Source: Monoraphidium neglectum
Taxonomy: Eukaryota > Chlorophyta > Chlorophyceae > Sphaeropleales > Selenastraceae
Length of the DNA stretch: 27,359 bases
Assembly: GCF_000611645.1 (NCBI RefSeq)
Contig: NW_014013373.1
Span: 1,507-28,865, forward strand
Reading direction: 5' to 3'
Part shown: positions 10,301 to 20,386 of the stretch, in pieces
Layout of the letters: every line of letters starts with the position of its first letter
How positions within the stretch are numbered: the first letter of the stretch is position 1
Notes under the pieces: generated by a model
The model's database searches: none
Told to the model about the DNA's origin: nothing
The model's input: the letters and a program-made list of their open reading frames with translations, nothing else
Translations under genes and position numbers: made by a program

Positions 10301-13300
10301 CAGCTGCTGCTCCAGCGCCTGGCGCACATCAGCAGCGTCCCGCAGCTGCGCCTGCAGCTCTGAAACCTGCTGCTGCAGACCATCCGAGGAGCCCCGCGCG
10401 CCAGCCTTGGCCGGTGCAGCCTCGGCCTCGCCGTCCGCATCCCAGCCACCCCAGCCAGCAGCAGCCGGCGCATCCAGCGGCGGCGCGGCAGCGGCGGCGG
10501 CGGCAGTGGCGGCGGCGGCAGCGGCACGCGCCTCGGCCTCCTGCAGCTGCTGCTCCAGAGACTGGCGTGCATCAAGGGCGTCCCGCAGCTGCGCCTCGAG
10601 ATCTACAACCCGTTGCTGCAGATTTTCCGAGCCCGGCGCGTCAGCCTGAGCAGGTGTCGCCTCAGCCTCGCCGTCCGCATCCCAGCCGCCCCAGCCGGCA
10701 GCAGGCGGCGCATTGACCGCAGTCGCGGCAGCGGCGGCTGCGCGCGCCTCGGCTTCCTGCAGCTGCTGCTCCAGAGACTGGCGTGCATCAAGGGCATCCT
10801 GCAGCTGCGCCTCCAGACCTGCCAGTCGCTGCTGCAGATCTTCCAAGCCCGACGCATCAGCCTGAGCAGGTGCCGCCTCAGCCTCGCCGTCCGCATCCCA
10901 GCCGCCCCAGCCGGCAGCAGGCGGCGCGTTGGCCGCCATTGCAGCAGCGGGGGAGGCGGCGCGCGCCTCAGCCTCCTGCAGCTGCTGCTCCAACGCATGG
11001 CGCGCATCAAGGGCGCCCCGCAGTTCGGACTCCACCTCTGCCAACCGCTGATGCAGCACCTCGTCACCTGGAGCACCTGGCTGTGGCTGCTCACCCGCGG
11101 CGCCGCCGTCTGCACCCCACTCGCCCCGAGCTGCTTCGGCCGCCGGCCGGCTGGCCGCCGCTTCCCCGTTTGCGGCCTGGGCGGCGGCGGCGCGCGCCTC
11201 AGCATCCTGCAGCTGCGCTTCCAGCTCGGCCACCCGCTGCTGCAGCGCGTCTGCCTGGCCCTCGGATTGCACGGGTTGGCCGGAAGCGTCGCCGTCCGCG
11301 TCCCACCCGCTCCACCCAGCAGAGGGCGCGGCTGCTTGTGCAGTGGCCGCCGCGTCAGTGGCGCGCGCCTCGGCCTCCTGCAGCTGCTGCTCCAGAGCCT
11401 GGCGTGCGTCAAGGGCGTCCCGCAGCTGCGCCTCCAGGACTTCCACCCGCTGCTGCAGCGCTTCTGACGAGCCCGGCGCGTCAGCCTGGGCAGGTGCGGC
11501 CTCAGCCTCGCCGGCCGCGTCCCAGCCGCCCCAGCCGGCCGTGTCCGCCGGCGCATCGGCCGCCGGTGCAGCCTCCGCGATCGCGTTGGCGGCAACACTT
11601 CGGCCGCCGTTGGCGTCGGCGTTTGCGCGTGCCTCGGCCTCCTGCAGCTGCTGCTCCAGCGCCTGGCGCGCATCAAGGGCGCCCCGCAGCTGCGACTCTA
11701 CCTCAGCTAAACGCTCCCGCAGCGCCAGGGCATCCGCGCGCGCAGCCTCCGCCTCCTCCCGCCCGCCGTCCTGTGGCAGTTGCTGCTCGGGCAGCTGCGC
11801 GGGCTGGCCTGCCTGCAGCGCCAAGACCTCGGACTCGAGCTCTGTGATGCGGTCCTGCCGCGCCGCGCTGATCTTTTTCAGCTTCAAAAACTGCGTCTTG
11901 GCTCTCTCCAGCTGCGCCCGCAGCGCCCCGGCCTCGCTCGCCGCGCCCCCCGCCACGGCGGCAGCGTTGTCGGCGGCGCTCTCGCCCTCGCCTGCGCCGC
12001 CGTCGGAGCTTCGGCGCGGGGGGGCGGCCGGGGCTGAGGGTGCGGTCTCAGTGGGGACAAGGGGCTGCTGCTCCAGCTTCTCGACGCGCTCGCGCGCGGC
12101 AGCCAGCTCGGCTCGGGCTTCGGCCAACGCTCCCTCTGCCGCCGCCCGCGCGCCCTCCGCGGCCGCCGCGTCAGCGCGCAGCGCGCCCGCCTCCGCCTCG
12201 GCCTCCGCCAGCCTCCGCCGCAGCTCCTCCTGCACCTGCTGCTGCTCCCCGCCGCCGCCGCCGCCCTCGACGCGCCCAATGAGGAACTGCATATCCTCCG
12301 CCTGAGCCGCCAGCTCCTGTCGCGCCTGCGCCAGCTCAGCCTGCACCGCCTCCAGCCGCTCCCGCAGGGCCGCCGCCTCGGCGAGCGCCGTGGCAGCCTG
12401 CTCTTCGCGTTGCTGCTGCTGCTGCTCATCCTCTAGACCGGCCGGGGCTGCGGCGGCCGCCGCAGCCGCTGCCTCTGCCTGTTGGGCGCGCTCCTCCAGC
12501 GCCGCCACGCTCCGCCTGAATCCCTCGGCCTCCTCGGCCGCAGCCGCCGCCGCCGCGGCCGCGGCCCTGTGGGCCGCCTCCACCTCGGCAGCTAGCGCGT
12601 CGCAGCGCTGCCGCAGCGCCGCAGCCTTCGCCTCAAGCGCCGCCCGCCCCTCCTCAGCCGCCGCCAGAAGCGCCTGCAGGCCGCCGACCTCCTCTGCAAC
12701 GGCCCGCGCCGCCTCCTCGGCGGCCGCCCGCGCCTCTGCTTCGCCCTCTGCGGACGCCCGCAGCCGCGCGGCCTCGGCGCGCAGCTGCGCGGCAGCTGCC
12801 GCCTCGTGGCGCACGTCGTCGAACGCATCCTTCACGTCCGCAAGCTGCATCTCCGCTTCCTCGAGCGCTGTCACCGCCTGGTCGCGCTCCGCGGCGGCGG
12901 CCTCAAGAGCGGCCGCCGCCTCGCCGCGCGCCGCGTCTGCCGCCTCGCGTGCGGCGGCAGCGGCGGCCAGGTCCGCCGCCAATGCGTCACGCACCGTGGC
13001 GGCCTCTCCCAACGCCGCCGCCGCGGCGTCGCGTTCCTCCAATGCCCCATCGCGCTCTGCGGTGGCCGCCGCCAGCTCAACCGCCAACGCATCGCGCGCC
13101 GCGGCGGCCGCTTCAAACGCAGCCGCCGCGGCATCGCGTTCCCCTTCTACGGCAGTGCGCCCCGCGGTCGCGGCAGCGAGCTCGGCCGCCAACGCATCGC
13201 GCGCCGCAGCGGCCTCTTTCAACGCCGCCGCTGCAGCGTCGCGGCCCTCGCACGCCGCGTCGCGCCCCGCGGTGGCCGCTGCGAGCTGCAACGCGAGCGC

Positions 13301-14631
13301 CTCGCGCGCCGCCACCGCCGCCTCCACCGCCGCCAGCGCCGCTTCGCGCTCCTCCACAGCGGCATCGCGCTCCGCGGCGGCCGCGCCGGCGGCTGCCTCC
13401 GCTTCGGCCAGCGCCGCACGCGCCGCGGCAGCCTCGGCGGTCGCCGCCTCCAGCTGCGCAGTGAGCCCTGGGCGCCCCTCTGCCTCTGCGTCCCTGCCGG
13501 CGCCGCTGCCGGCAGCGTCATCAGCGTCCCGCGTTCCGGCCGCCAGCCGGCGTTCTGCCTCGTCGGCCTGCGCCTTGGTCTCCATGAGCCGCGCCCTCAG
13601 CGCCTTGTATTTCACCACTAGCGCCTGGTACTTCGCAGCATAGTCCCCGCCCGCCGCCGCGACGCCGCCGCCAGCGCCGCCGGCGTCCGTGGCGATGCTC
13701 CCGCTGGGCGCGGCCGCGGCACGCGCCTCAAGTAGCTGCGCCTCGCGCTCCTGCAGCTGCTCTTCGAGCGCCGCGACCTGCGAGCGCGCGCCGGCGAGGT
13801 CGGCGGACGCGGCGTCCAGGTTGCCGCGCGCGGCGGCGAGCTCGCGCTCCGCGGCGTCCGCAGCGGCGCGCGCGGCGTGGGCGGCTTCGTGCGCGGCGTG
13901 CGCGGCCTCCAGCTGCGGGTCGCCAGCTGCAGGTTCGGGCTCGCCGCCCCAGCCGCCCCACGCAGCCTCCGCCGCCGGCCCCGAGGCGCCGGGGCCGGCG
14001 GCGGCGCTGGCGGCGCGCGCCTCTGCCTCCTGCAGCTGCTGCTCCAACGCATGGCGCGCATCAACAGCTTCCCGCAGCTGCGCCTGCAGATCTGAAACCT
14101 GCTGCTGCAGACCATCCAAGGAATCCCGCACATCAGCCTGTACAGGTGCAGCCTCAGCCTCGCCATCCGCATCCCAGCCGCCCCAGCCAGCAGCCGCTGG
14201 CGTATCGACCGCGGTTGCGGCAGCGTGCGCTGCGCGCGCCTCGGCCTCCTGCAGCTGCTGCTCCAGAGACTGGCGCGCATCAAGGGCGTCCCGCAGCTGC
14301 GCCTCCAGATCTGCCAGCCGCTGCTGCAGCACAGCGACTTCCATCCCCGGCTGCGAACCGTCCCCCTCATCCGCGTCCCAGCCGCCCCAGCCAGGCGCGG
14401 CCGCGGCCGACTCCGCGGCGGGCTCGGCGGCGCGCGCCTCTGCGTCCCGCAGCTGCGACTCGAGCTCCGCCACCCGCTGCTGCAGCGCCTCCGCCTGGTC
14501 TTGAGTGGCCAGGTTGGGTGCTGCGGCGCGAGGCGCCGCGCCATCTAAGGCGTCGCACGCCCATCCGTCGTTGCCGTTGCCCCAGCCGGTGGCGGCGCCG
14601 CCCCAGCTGCTGGCAGGCTCCTCTTGAGCAA

Positions 14632-14688
<57 letters not shown>

Positions 14689-17600
14689 CAAGCAGCTTCG
14701 CAACCCTCTCCTCAGCCGCTGCCAGCTGCGCCTCGCGGGCCGCGAGCTGCTGCTGCAGATCGTCTGCAACCGCCGCCTGCTCACGGAGCGCCAGCGCCCC
14801 CGCCTCCGCCTCGGCCGCGCGGTCCTGCGCCTGCGCCGCGGCCTGCTCGGCGGCGGCGAGCCGCCGCTCAAGGGCCTCTGCAGCTGCTGCGCGCCCGTCC
14901 GCCTGCGCCGCCGACGCTTCGGCCGCAGCCAGCCGCAGCTCCAGGCCCGCGGCCGCGGCCGCCGCGTGCGCCTCGGACGCCTCGGCCCGCCCCTCCGCCT
15001 CTGCGAGCCGCTCGTGCGCTGCCGCAAGCTGCGCCTCGCGCGCCGCGAGCTGCTGCTGCAGGTCGTCGACGCACTCTGCGGACTCGGAGACCTGCCGCGC
15101 CGCCGCGGCCGCGCGCTGCAGCGCGGCGTCGCGGTCGTCCTCCGCGTCCGCCAGTCGCGCGTGCGCCTCCCTCAGGCGCTCCGCTGCATCTCCCAATGCG
15201 GCGCGCTCCGCGGCGAGCTCGGCCTGCGCGGCCGCAATCTGCGCCTCGGCCCGCGCGAGCCGCTCGCCCAACTCCGCCGCCTCTGAGGCGCGGCCCGCCG
15301 CGGCCGCCGCCCCTCCCGCGTGCTGCTCGTCGCCCCACCCGTCCCAATCGCCAGCGGCCTCCGCAACTGGCTCCAACGAGAAGCCCGCGGCGCCCGCCCC
15401 CGACTCGCCGGCCGCGCCCTGCTGCTGTCCCTCGAGCGCCGCCCTAAGCCGCGCTGCCTCCTCGACCGCCGCCTCTGCCGCCTCCTCTCGCTGCCGCACC
15501 CCGGCCTCCCTCTCCTCCATCACCCCCTGCAGCCCGTCCAGCTGCGCCCACACCTCGGCCAGCTTCTCGGCGGCTTCCCGCTGCGCGCCCTCCGCCGCGG
15601 CGCGCGCCTCCTCGCGCGCCTGCAGCTCCGCCTCCTTCTCCTCCAACTGCGCCTCGAGCGCGGCCACCTGCGCGGCCGCGGCCGCCGTGGCGGCCGCCAG
15701 CTGCTCCTGGAAGCCCTCCAGCTGCTCCCTGTAGCTGTGCAGCTCTGCCTCCTCGTCTTCCGCCCCCGCCACCGGCCCTGCCAGGCTGGCGCCCGCGGCG
15801 CCCGCCGCCGCCTTGGCCTGCTGCAGCTCCCTGATGCGCTCCTTTTGCCGCTGCGCGACCGCCCGCAGCTTGGCGGCCTGCGCCTCTGCCTGCTGCAGCC
15901 GCTCCGCTGCGGCGCGCCCCTCTGAGGCGGCGGCCTCCAGCTCCTCGACCCTGAACTGCAGGGCCTGCAGCTGCGCCAAGCCCACGGCGCCATCGTCACC
16001 GTGCGAGGCGCCATTGTCGAGTGCGCTGTTGTCTGCGGCCAGGGGGCGTGCCGCTGCCAGCTCTTCCGCGGCGGCTGCCGCGGCCTGCTGCTGCAAAGAC
16101 AGCTCGTCTTGAAGCTGAGGGGATGAACGCAAAGGAGAAGCATGCGCACACGGACATGTATGAGTGAGCAGGGCTTGTGCAGACCGGTGTGAGTGCGAAC
16201 ACATAAAGGGGACAGCATGAGTTCGCAGCGGCCCGACACAGCAGCGGCAGCAGCATGTGCAAAATAACCTGCACGCTGCCGAGGGAAGCCCACCCACCTG
16301 CTGCTTCTCCCTCTGCAGCTCCCTGATGCGCTCCTTCTGTTTCTGCGCGACCGTCCGAAGCTTGGCAGCCTGCTGCTCGGGGCTCGCGCCGGCAGTGCTG
16401 CTGCCGGCTGCAGCAACAGACGTGGGGGACGGCGGCGTGGGCGCCGCCGGTGAGGCCTCTTGAAGCGCCTGTGAAGGGTATGTTTGTGTGTAGGGGGGAG
16501 AGGGTGAGGCACTTGCAGTGTGTCAAGGACTACAGGGGGGGCGGGCGATTTGCAAAAGAAAGCGATGGCGATGCCGCTGAATTCTGCAGCGAGCTGCGAT
16601 GCCTGCGCATGCCGCAGCCCACCTGACGAGCAGCCGCCGCCTCGGCCTCAGCCTCTTGCAAACGCGCCTGGGCTGCTGCAAGCTCCTGCGTGTGGCAAGG
16701 GAGAACCGGAACCTTGTCAAGATCATCCCAGCCAGGAGGAGGATTGCCTGGTGTACTGGAGAACATGAGGTCTTCACACCATCGCCGCTGCCCGTGGAAG
16801 CTGCGGCACAGCAGCGGCAGCCCCTCCGCCCGCCGCCGGCCCGCCGGCCAGGCCGCGCGCACCTGCCGCAGCCGCGCCTCTTGCGCGTGCGCTCTGCCGG
16901 CCGCTGCCTCGACGCGGCGCTCCGCCTCCGCGGCGGCCTCCAGATGAGCATCCTCCAGCTCTGAGATGGTGGCGACGAGCTCCGACTCACGTGCCGCCGC
17001 GGCGCTGCGCAGCGCCTCTACCTCATCCTCCGCCAAGCGCCGCGCTGCCGCCTCGCGCTCCAGGGCCGCGGCCGCCTCCGCAACCGGGCCCGCGCCGCTG
17101 TTGGCGCCGCGCGACGCGCGTTCCTGATGCAACGCCGCCTCTGCGGCTGCCAGCCGCTCAGCCAGGTCCCGCGCCTCTGCCGCCGCGGCCCGCAGCTCGG
17201 CCTGTGCGTCGTCCAGTTGCGCGGCCGCGCCGCGCGCCTCCGCCGCCAGCGCCTCGGCGCGCGCCTCGAGCGCCAAGTGGTCCGCGTGCATGCCTGCGAG
17301 CGCGGCCGCGTGCTCGGCCGCCTCGCGGCGCGCGCAGCCTAGGGCCTCCTCCAGGTCAACCACCCGCGCCCTCGCCTCCCCCAGCTGCTCGGCGGCTTCC
17401 ACCCGGCTGGCCAGCAGGGCCGACTCAGCCTCGGCGAGCGCCACGCGCAGGTGCGCGGCGGCGTCGGCGTTGGCGGCCGGATCAGAAGGGTGGCCGGCAG
17501 CCGGGTGTGGCTGAGTCGCGGCGAGCTGCTGCTGCAGGAGGGCAACCGCCTCGCGCTGCTCCTGCTCGTCCGCTTGCGCAGCCGCCAGGGCCGTTCTGAG

Positions 17601-19450
17601 CTGCTCGGCCTGCGCCCGCAGGGCCGCCACCCCCACACCCTCAACCTCCTCCTCCTCCTGCCACTGCTGCTGCTGCTGCTGCGGAGGCGGCAGCTCCTCC
17701 GCTTGCAATGCATGCTGTGCCTCCCCTTGCAGTTGCGCCTGCGGCTCTTCCTGGGGCTGCGCGCGCTCCTCCTCCTGCTGCTGGTGCTGCTGAGACTGGT
17801 CCGCGAGGTCCTCGCCCCACCCTTCGTCGTCCCATTCTTGCTGAGGCCAGTCCTGCTGCTGAGCCAACCGCTCCTGCTGCAGCTCCTGCTCAGCAGCGGC
17901 CGCAGCAGCCGCACCTACCTGCAATGCGGCGGGCTGTTCCACGGCAGCTGCGGACGACTCATGCTCCTCCTGCACCTGAGCGGGTGCATGGGCAGCGGCA
18001 CCTGTGGCGGGCTCCCCGCCAGCCGGCAGCTCGCCATCCGCGGGCCCTGCTCCAGTCCCTACTGCCGGTGCCTGTCGGCCGCCCGAGCCCGCCTCGGACG
18101 GCCGCCGCTCAAAAAAATGCGGCGCGTTGCAGGTCCCCAGGCCCGCGTCAGCACCCCAGCCTGCGGCTGCTGTGCTGCCACCGGCGCTGCCGCGGTCAAT
18201 CTGGCCTGCGTGGTGCTGCGCGGCCGCAGCCCATGGCCCCTGGTCGAGGGCGACCGCCGCATCCAGCGCCGCTGCCGCAGCTTCAGAATCCGCAACGCCG
18301 TCGTCGCCGGGCACCGCCTCGAGCGCCTCGACAGCCGCGTGCTGGCCCAGGGCCGCGGCGGTCGCGACCGCGTCGGCGTCCGCCTGCGCCGGTGTAAGGT
18401 GCTGCTGATGTTCCTGCTGCTCAGGGTGCTGCCGCTGCTGCTCCAAGTTCCCACTGGTGGTGCCGAGCCTCGCCATCAGCGCCCGCCGCCGCGTTTCGCG
18501 CGTGGGGGCCAGCTGCGCCTCGAGCGCCTTCTTGGCCCGCGCCTTGGCGAGCTGCGGGACGGCGGCGGGCGGCGCCCTTGCGCGTGTCGCTGTGTTGTCA
18601 CAGGACAAGCTCGAACGCGCTAGATGCACGCGTAACCACCACCACCTTGCAGCCCCTGGTTTCAATAACAAGGCCGCGGCGCCGCACCTGCTCCTTGCCG
18701 TACGCCTTGAGAAACGCCTTGCGCCCCGCCGGGTCCCCCCAGTCGCCCAGGCTGCGTCCGTGGCGGGCGAGGATGGATCCGAGTCCCTCGCGAGCGAGAT
18801 CCTCAACGCGCTGCTCGCCGTGAGAGGGGAGCGGGGCGCGGCAGGCGGCGGGCCAGCACGTCAGTGTATTGGCGTACGCAATATTCAGAGTGCCTCAAGG
18901 CAATCGCCGGCCCCGCTGCGAGGGAGTCGTGGTGCACGGTGTTTAGGCCTGCAGGCATGGCGGTAGGGACGCCCAAACCGCACCTCTTGAGAGACGCTGC
19001 CAATGTCCGCCTTTGACATGCGCCCCACGATGAAGCTCTGATAGTCATTTTTGTAACGCTGCCGGACGGCCTGCGCCGACAGCGGCAAGGGATGGGCGGC
19101 GGCAGCGCGCCATGACTGTGGGCGGCGAGCCATGCAGGTGGGAGCGCGATGCAGCAGGCAGGGCGCGCAGCGCAGCACAGCGGCATGTGCTGATTTAGTG
19201 GAAGAGGCAGATCAACTCGCATCATAATGTTCTCCATGAGTTGAGAAGCACGATCGAGGCCGTCAGCCGCTCAGGACTGGCCAACAACAACCAGATCGCA
19301 GCTTACTTGAGGTGTAAGCGCCCAGAGCACCTCGCAACAGAGCTTCATGTCCTGTCCTTCGCTTTGGAATACGTCGTGCACCACCGAGGGCTGCAGGGCG
19401 CCATCCCCCCAGACCTGCAGGAGCGTCCTCAGCGTGGCTGGGGCCTCCAT
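6693..19450 (-). CDS. Giant golgin-like coiled-coil protein with C-terminal membrane anchor
   Basis: One gene of about 3,591 codons in 11 exons: 19450-19307, 19070-18984, 18810-18688, 18551-16863, 16685-16623, 16468-16298, 16114-9269, 9083-8994, 8777-8715, 8405-7884 and 7670-6693. The ATG is in good context (G at -3 and +4). Residues 1-118 form a non-repetitive N-terminal domain. Then comes Gln-rich acidic sequence, followed by some 2,900 residues of Ala/Glu/Gln/Leu heptad coiled coil broken by WGGWDAD-type motifs. Residues about 3475-3492 (7046-6993) are hydrophobic, GLFAVYFVAVHAALTAVA, and are the only clear membrane segment. Golgin-84, CASP and giantin share a C-terminal anchor with conserved Tyr and His, and the Y-x4-H spacing here matches. 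A Gly/Ala-rich tail of about 99 residues follows. Likely role, by analogy: Golgi-anchored vesicle tether. An unrelated coiled-coil membrane protein remains possible. Frame continuity is strong; exact introns are inferred. Confidence 0.82.
6993..7046 (-). other. Predicted transmembrane segment with Tyr-x4-His
   Basis: Eighteen uncharged residues between Arg/Pro-rich sequence (REHRPPGPR) on the N-side and KSRG on the C-side. Tyr and His are separated by four residues within the segment, the arrangement reported for the anchors of golgin-84, CASP and giantin. With the coiled coil in the cytosol, the following 99 residues would be luminal. Confidence 0.65.
7302..7349. repeat. (CTG)16 microsatellite, polyglutamine near the golgin C-terminus
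   Basis: Sixteen pure CTG on the plus strand, giving Gln16 in the last exon of the giant golgin. It follows a Gln-rich QKEQQQGQQHEQ segment and precedes RDAELAELQ. A shorter (CTG)9 tract at 7167-7193 gives Gln9 about 35 residues further on. Confidence 0.9.
9598..11560 (-). repeat. Tandem ~214-base protein repeats with WGGWDAD motif (block B)
   Basis: Nine clear copies plus one decayed copy of a unit of roughly 71 residues inside the largest exon. Each unit joins an acidic GWGGWDADGEAEAAPAQAD-like linker to a coiled-coil module ending LEQQLQEAEARAA. Motif positions on the plus strand are near 9600, 9820, 9997, 10205, 10432, 10673, 10887, 11101 (decayed, GEWGADGG), 11291 (WSGW) and 11510. Spacing varies from about 175 to 241 bases because the Ala-rich linkers change in length. 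The repeats are alike in DNA as well as protein, indicating tandem duplication. Confidence 0.9.
12880..13340 (-). repeat. 105-base repeats encoding a 35-residue coiled-coil unit
   Basis: About four tandem units of exactly 35 residues, five heptads each, with pattern RDALAxELAAATAxR..ExRDAAAAA. The RDALA-type codons recur on the plus strand at about 12976, 13081, 13186 and 13291, a strict 105-base spacing. They lie between the two WGGW blocks and contain no Trp. Confidence 0.85.
13940..14400 (-). repeat. Second group of WGGW repeats (block A)
   Basis: Three further copies of the same linker-plus-coil unit, N-terminal to block B in the protein: GWGGWDADEGDG near 14371, GWGGWDADGEAEAAP near 14163 and the divergent WGGWGGEPEP near 13941. 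They are separated from block B by about 2.3 kb of Ala-rich coiled coil without the motif. A looser GWGNGNDGW lies just beyond, near 14560. Confidence 0.85.
14633..14683. repeat. (CTG)17 microsatellite, polyglutamine in the golgin
   Basis: Seventeen CTG on the plus strand, read as CAG (Gln) in the minus-strand gene. The tract follows LLEE and precedes VAQEE, within coiled coil just N-terminal to block A. All units are pure CAG, so length variation between strains is likely. Confidence 0.9.
18688..19450 (-). other. N-terminal domain of the giant golgin (exons 1-3)
   Basis: Exons 1-3 encode 118 residues with balanced composition, unlike the Ala/Glu/Gln-rich remainder. It begins MEAPATLRTLLQVWGDGALQ, then has helical stretches such as VVHDVFQSEGQDMKLCCEVLWAL, RQRYKNDYQSFIVGRMSK and REGLGSILARHGRSLGDWG. 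It looks like a small folded helical domain. I do not recognise it; the first part has a loose CUE/UBA-like feel, but no diagnostic motif was seen. All three exons are phase 0 and multiples of three. The acceptor of exon 3 is the least certain (18810 or three bases upstream). Confidence 0.6.
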
Positions 19451-20386
19451 TGCGTTTTTATCCTCCTAAGGCTTTCTCATCATAGGAAGGATTGGAAATA
19501 CGTCATGAGGTGGGGTAGGCTGCTGGATAAGATGAGGGTGGCAACGTGACGCCTGCGCTCATCTCCAGCCCAGGACGAGCAGCAGTTCGTTGCTGGGTGC
19601 CTGGGTTGCGGCAGCACCAGCAGCTGCGCGCATCTCATGGCTGTAAGAGCTTGTGCTGATGTTTCCATGTATGCCTCTATGGCCGCAACCATGAACCACC
19701 AAACCACAACGCGCTTGCTCCGCCTCCGATTTGCCCTCGTGCCACGCCAACCAATCGCATATCGCACCTTGTGCATTGAGAGTGCCATGGGGCCTTGTGC
19801 CCAATTTGCTGACAATGGGATCCGAGCGACAATTGTGTAGAGGGAGTATCCCCCGTTTGGGCAGCATGTTTATGCAGCACGTTTTTTGGGGTGGCGAGAG
19901 CACACCAGAGAAATAACATGGAGCTGTCCGTACCCCAGAATTGATTATGGATGTGCACAGTTAGCCGCATGAGTGCAGGCAAGACTGTCGAAAAACATAC
20001 TTGTTGCTGTAGAAAACCCGACTCTAGACATCAATGTCCTGCGTACGCTCCAGTCAATGGGTCAAACACAGCTGCTTATTGGCGCCGACCGAGAGCTTTG
20101 ACTGGTGCAGTTGCGGTGCTCGCTGTTGCCTGTGGGATTTCTGCCATGCGTTCAGCTTGACTGTCGCAGCGCCCGTCATAGTTGATGACTGCTCGTAAAC
20201 TGGCTGCCTGCCTCCGCCTGCCGCAGCACACAAGCACGCCGCTTTTGCACTCCGCACTGCCAGTGCGTGCCATCACGAATCATTGTAATGCAGGAGCTTT
20301 GATATCAGTGTGCCTGTGACGCCTCAGTCGCTCCCGTGCCAAGATCATTTCTGAAACGCTCGGGTTCCGCGGCCGGGATTGGGCCA
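19451..20386. promoter_or_regulatory. Divergent intergenic promoter region
   Basis: About 0.9 kb separates the start codons of the minus-strand giant golgin and the plus-strand KASIII gene, so both promoters and 5' UTRs should lie here. A CCAAT core occurs near 19750 (ccaaccaatcgc). No convincing TATA box was found for either direction, and no coding frame with family pattern is present. Confidence 0.5.

Noticed and set aside
9598..11560. Regular ~214-base repeats that could suggest a satellite or CRISPR-like array
   Set aside because: The repeats keep one open reading frame through a coiled-coil protein, the units vary in length by whole codons, and there are no short identical direct repeats with unique spacers.
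9243..15447. Long plus-strand open frames (300-430 codons, Ala/Ser/Cys-rich or Arg/Pro-rich) opposite the coiled-coil gene
   Set aside because: They are antisense or shifted readings of a GC-rich, repeat-rich coding sequence. They show no family pattern, and their repeats mirror the minus-strand protein repeats exactly.
20336..20386. Upstream in-frame GTG as the KASIII start
   Set aside because: A GTG start is unlikely in a nuclear gene. The ATG at 20387 has good context and yields a typical transit peptide.
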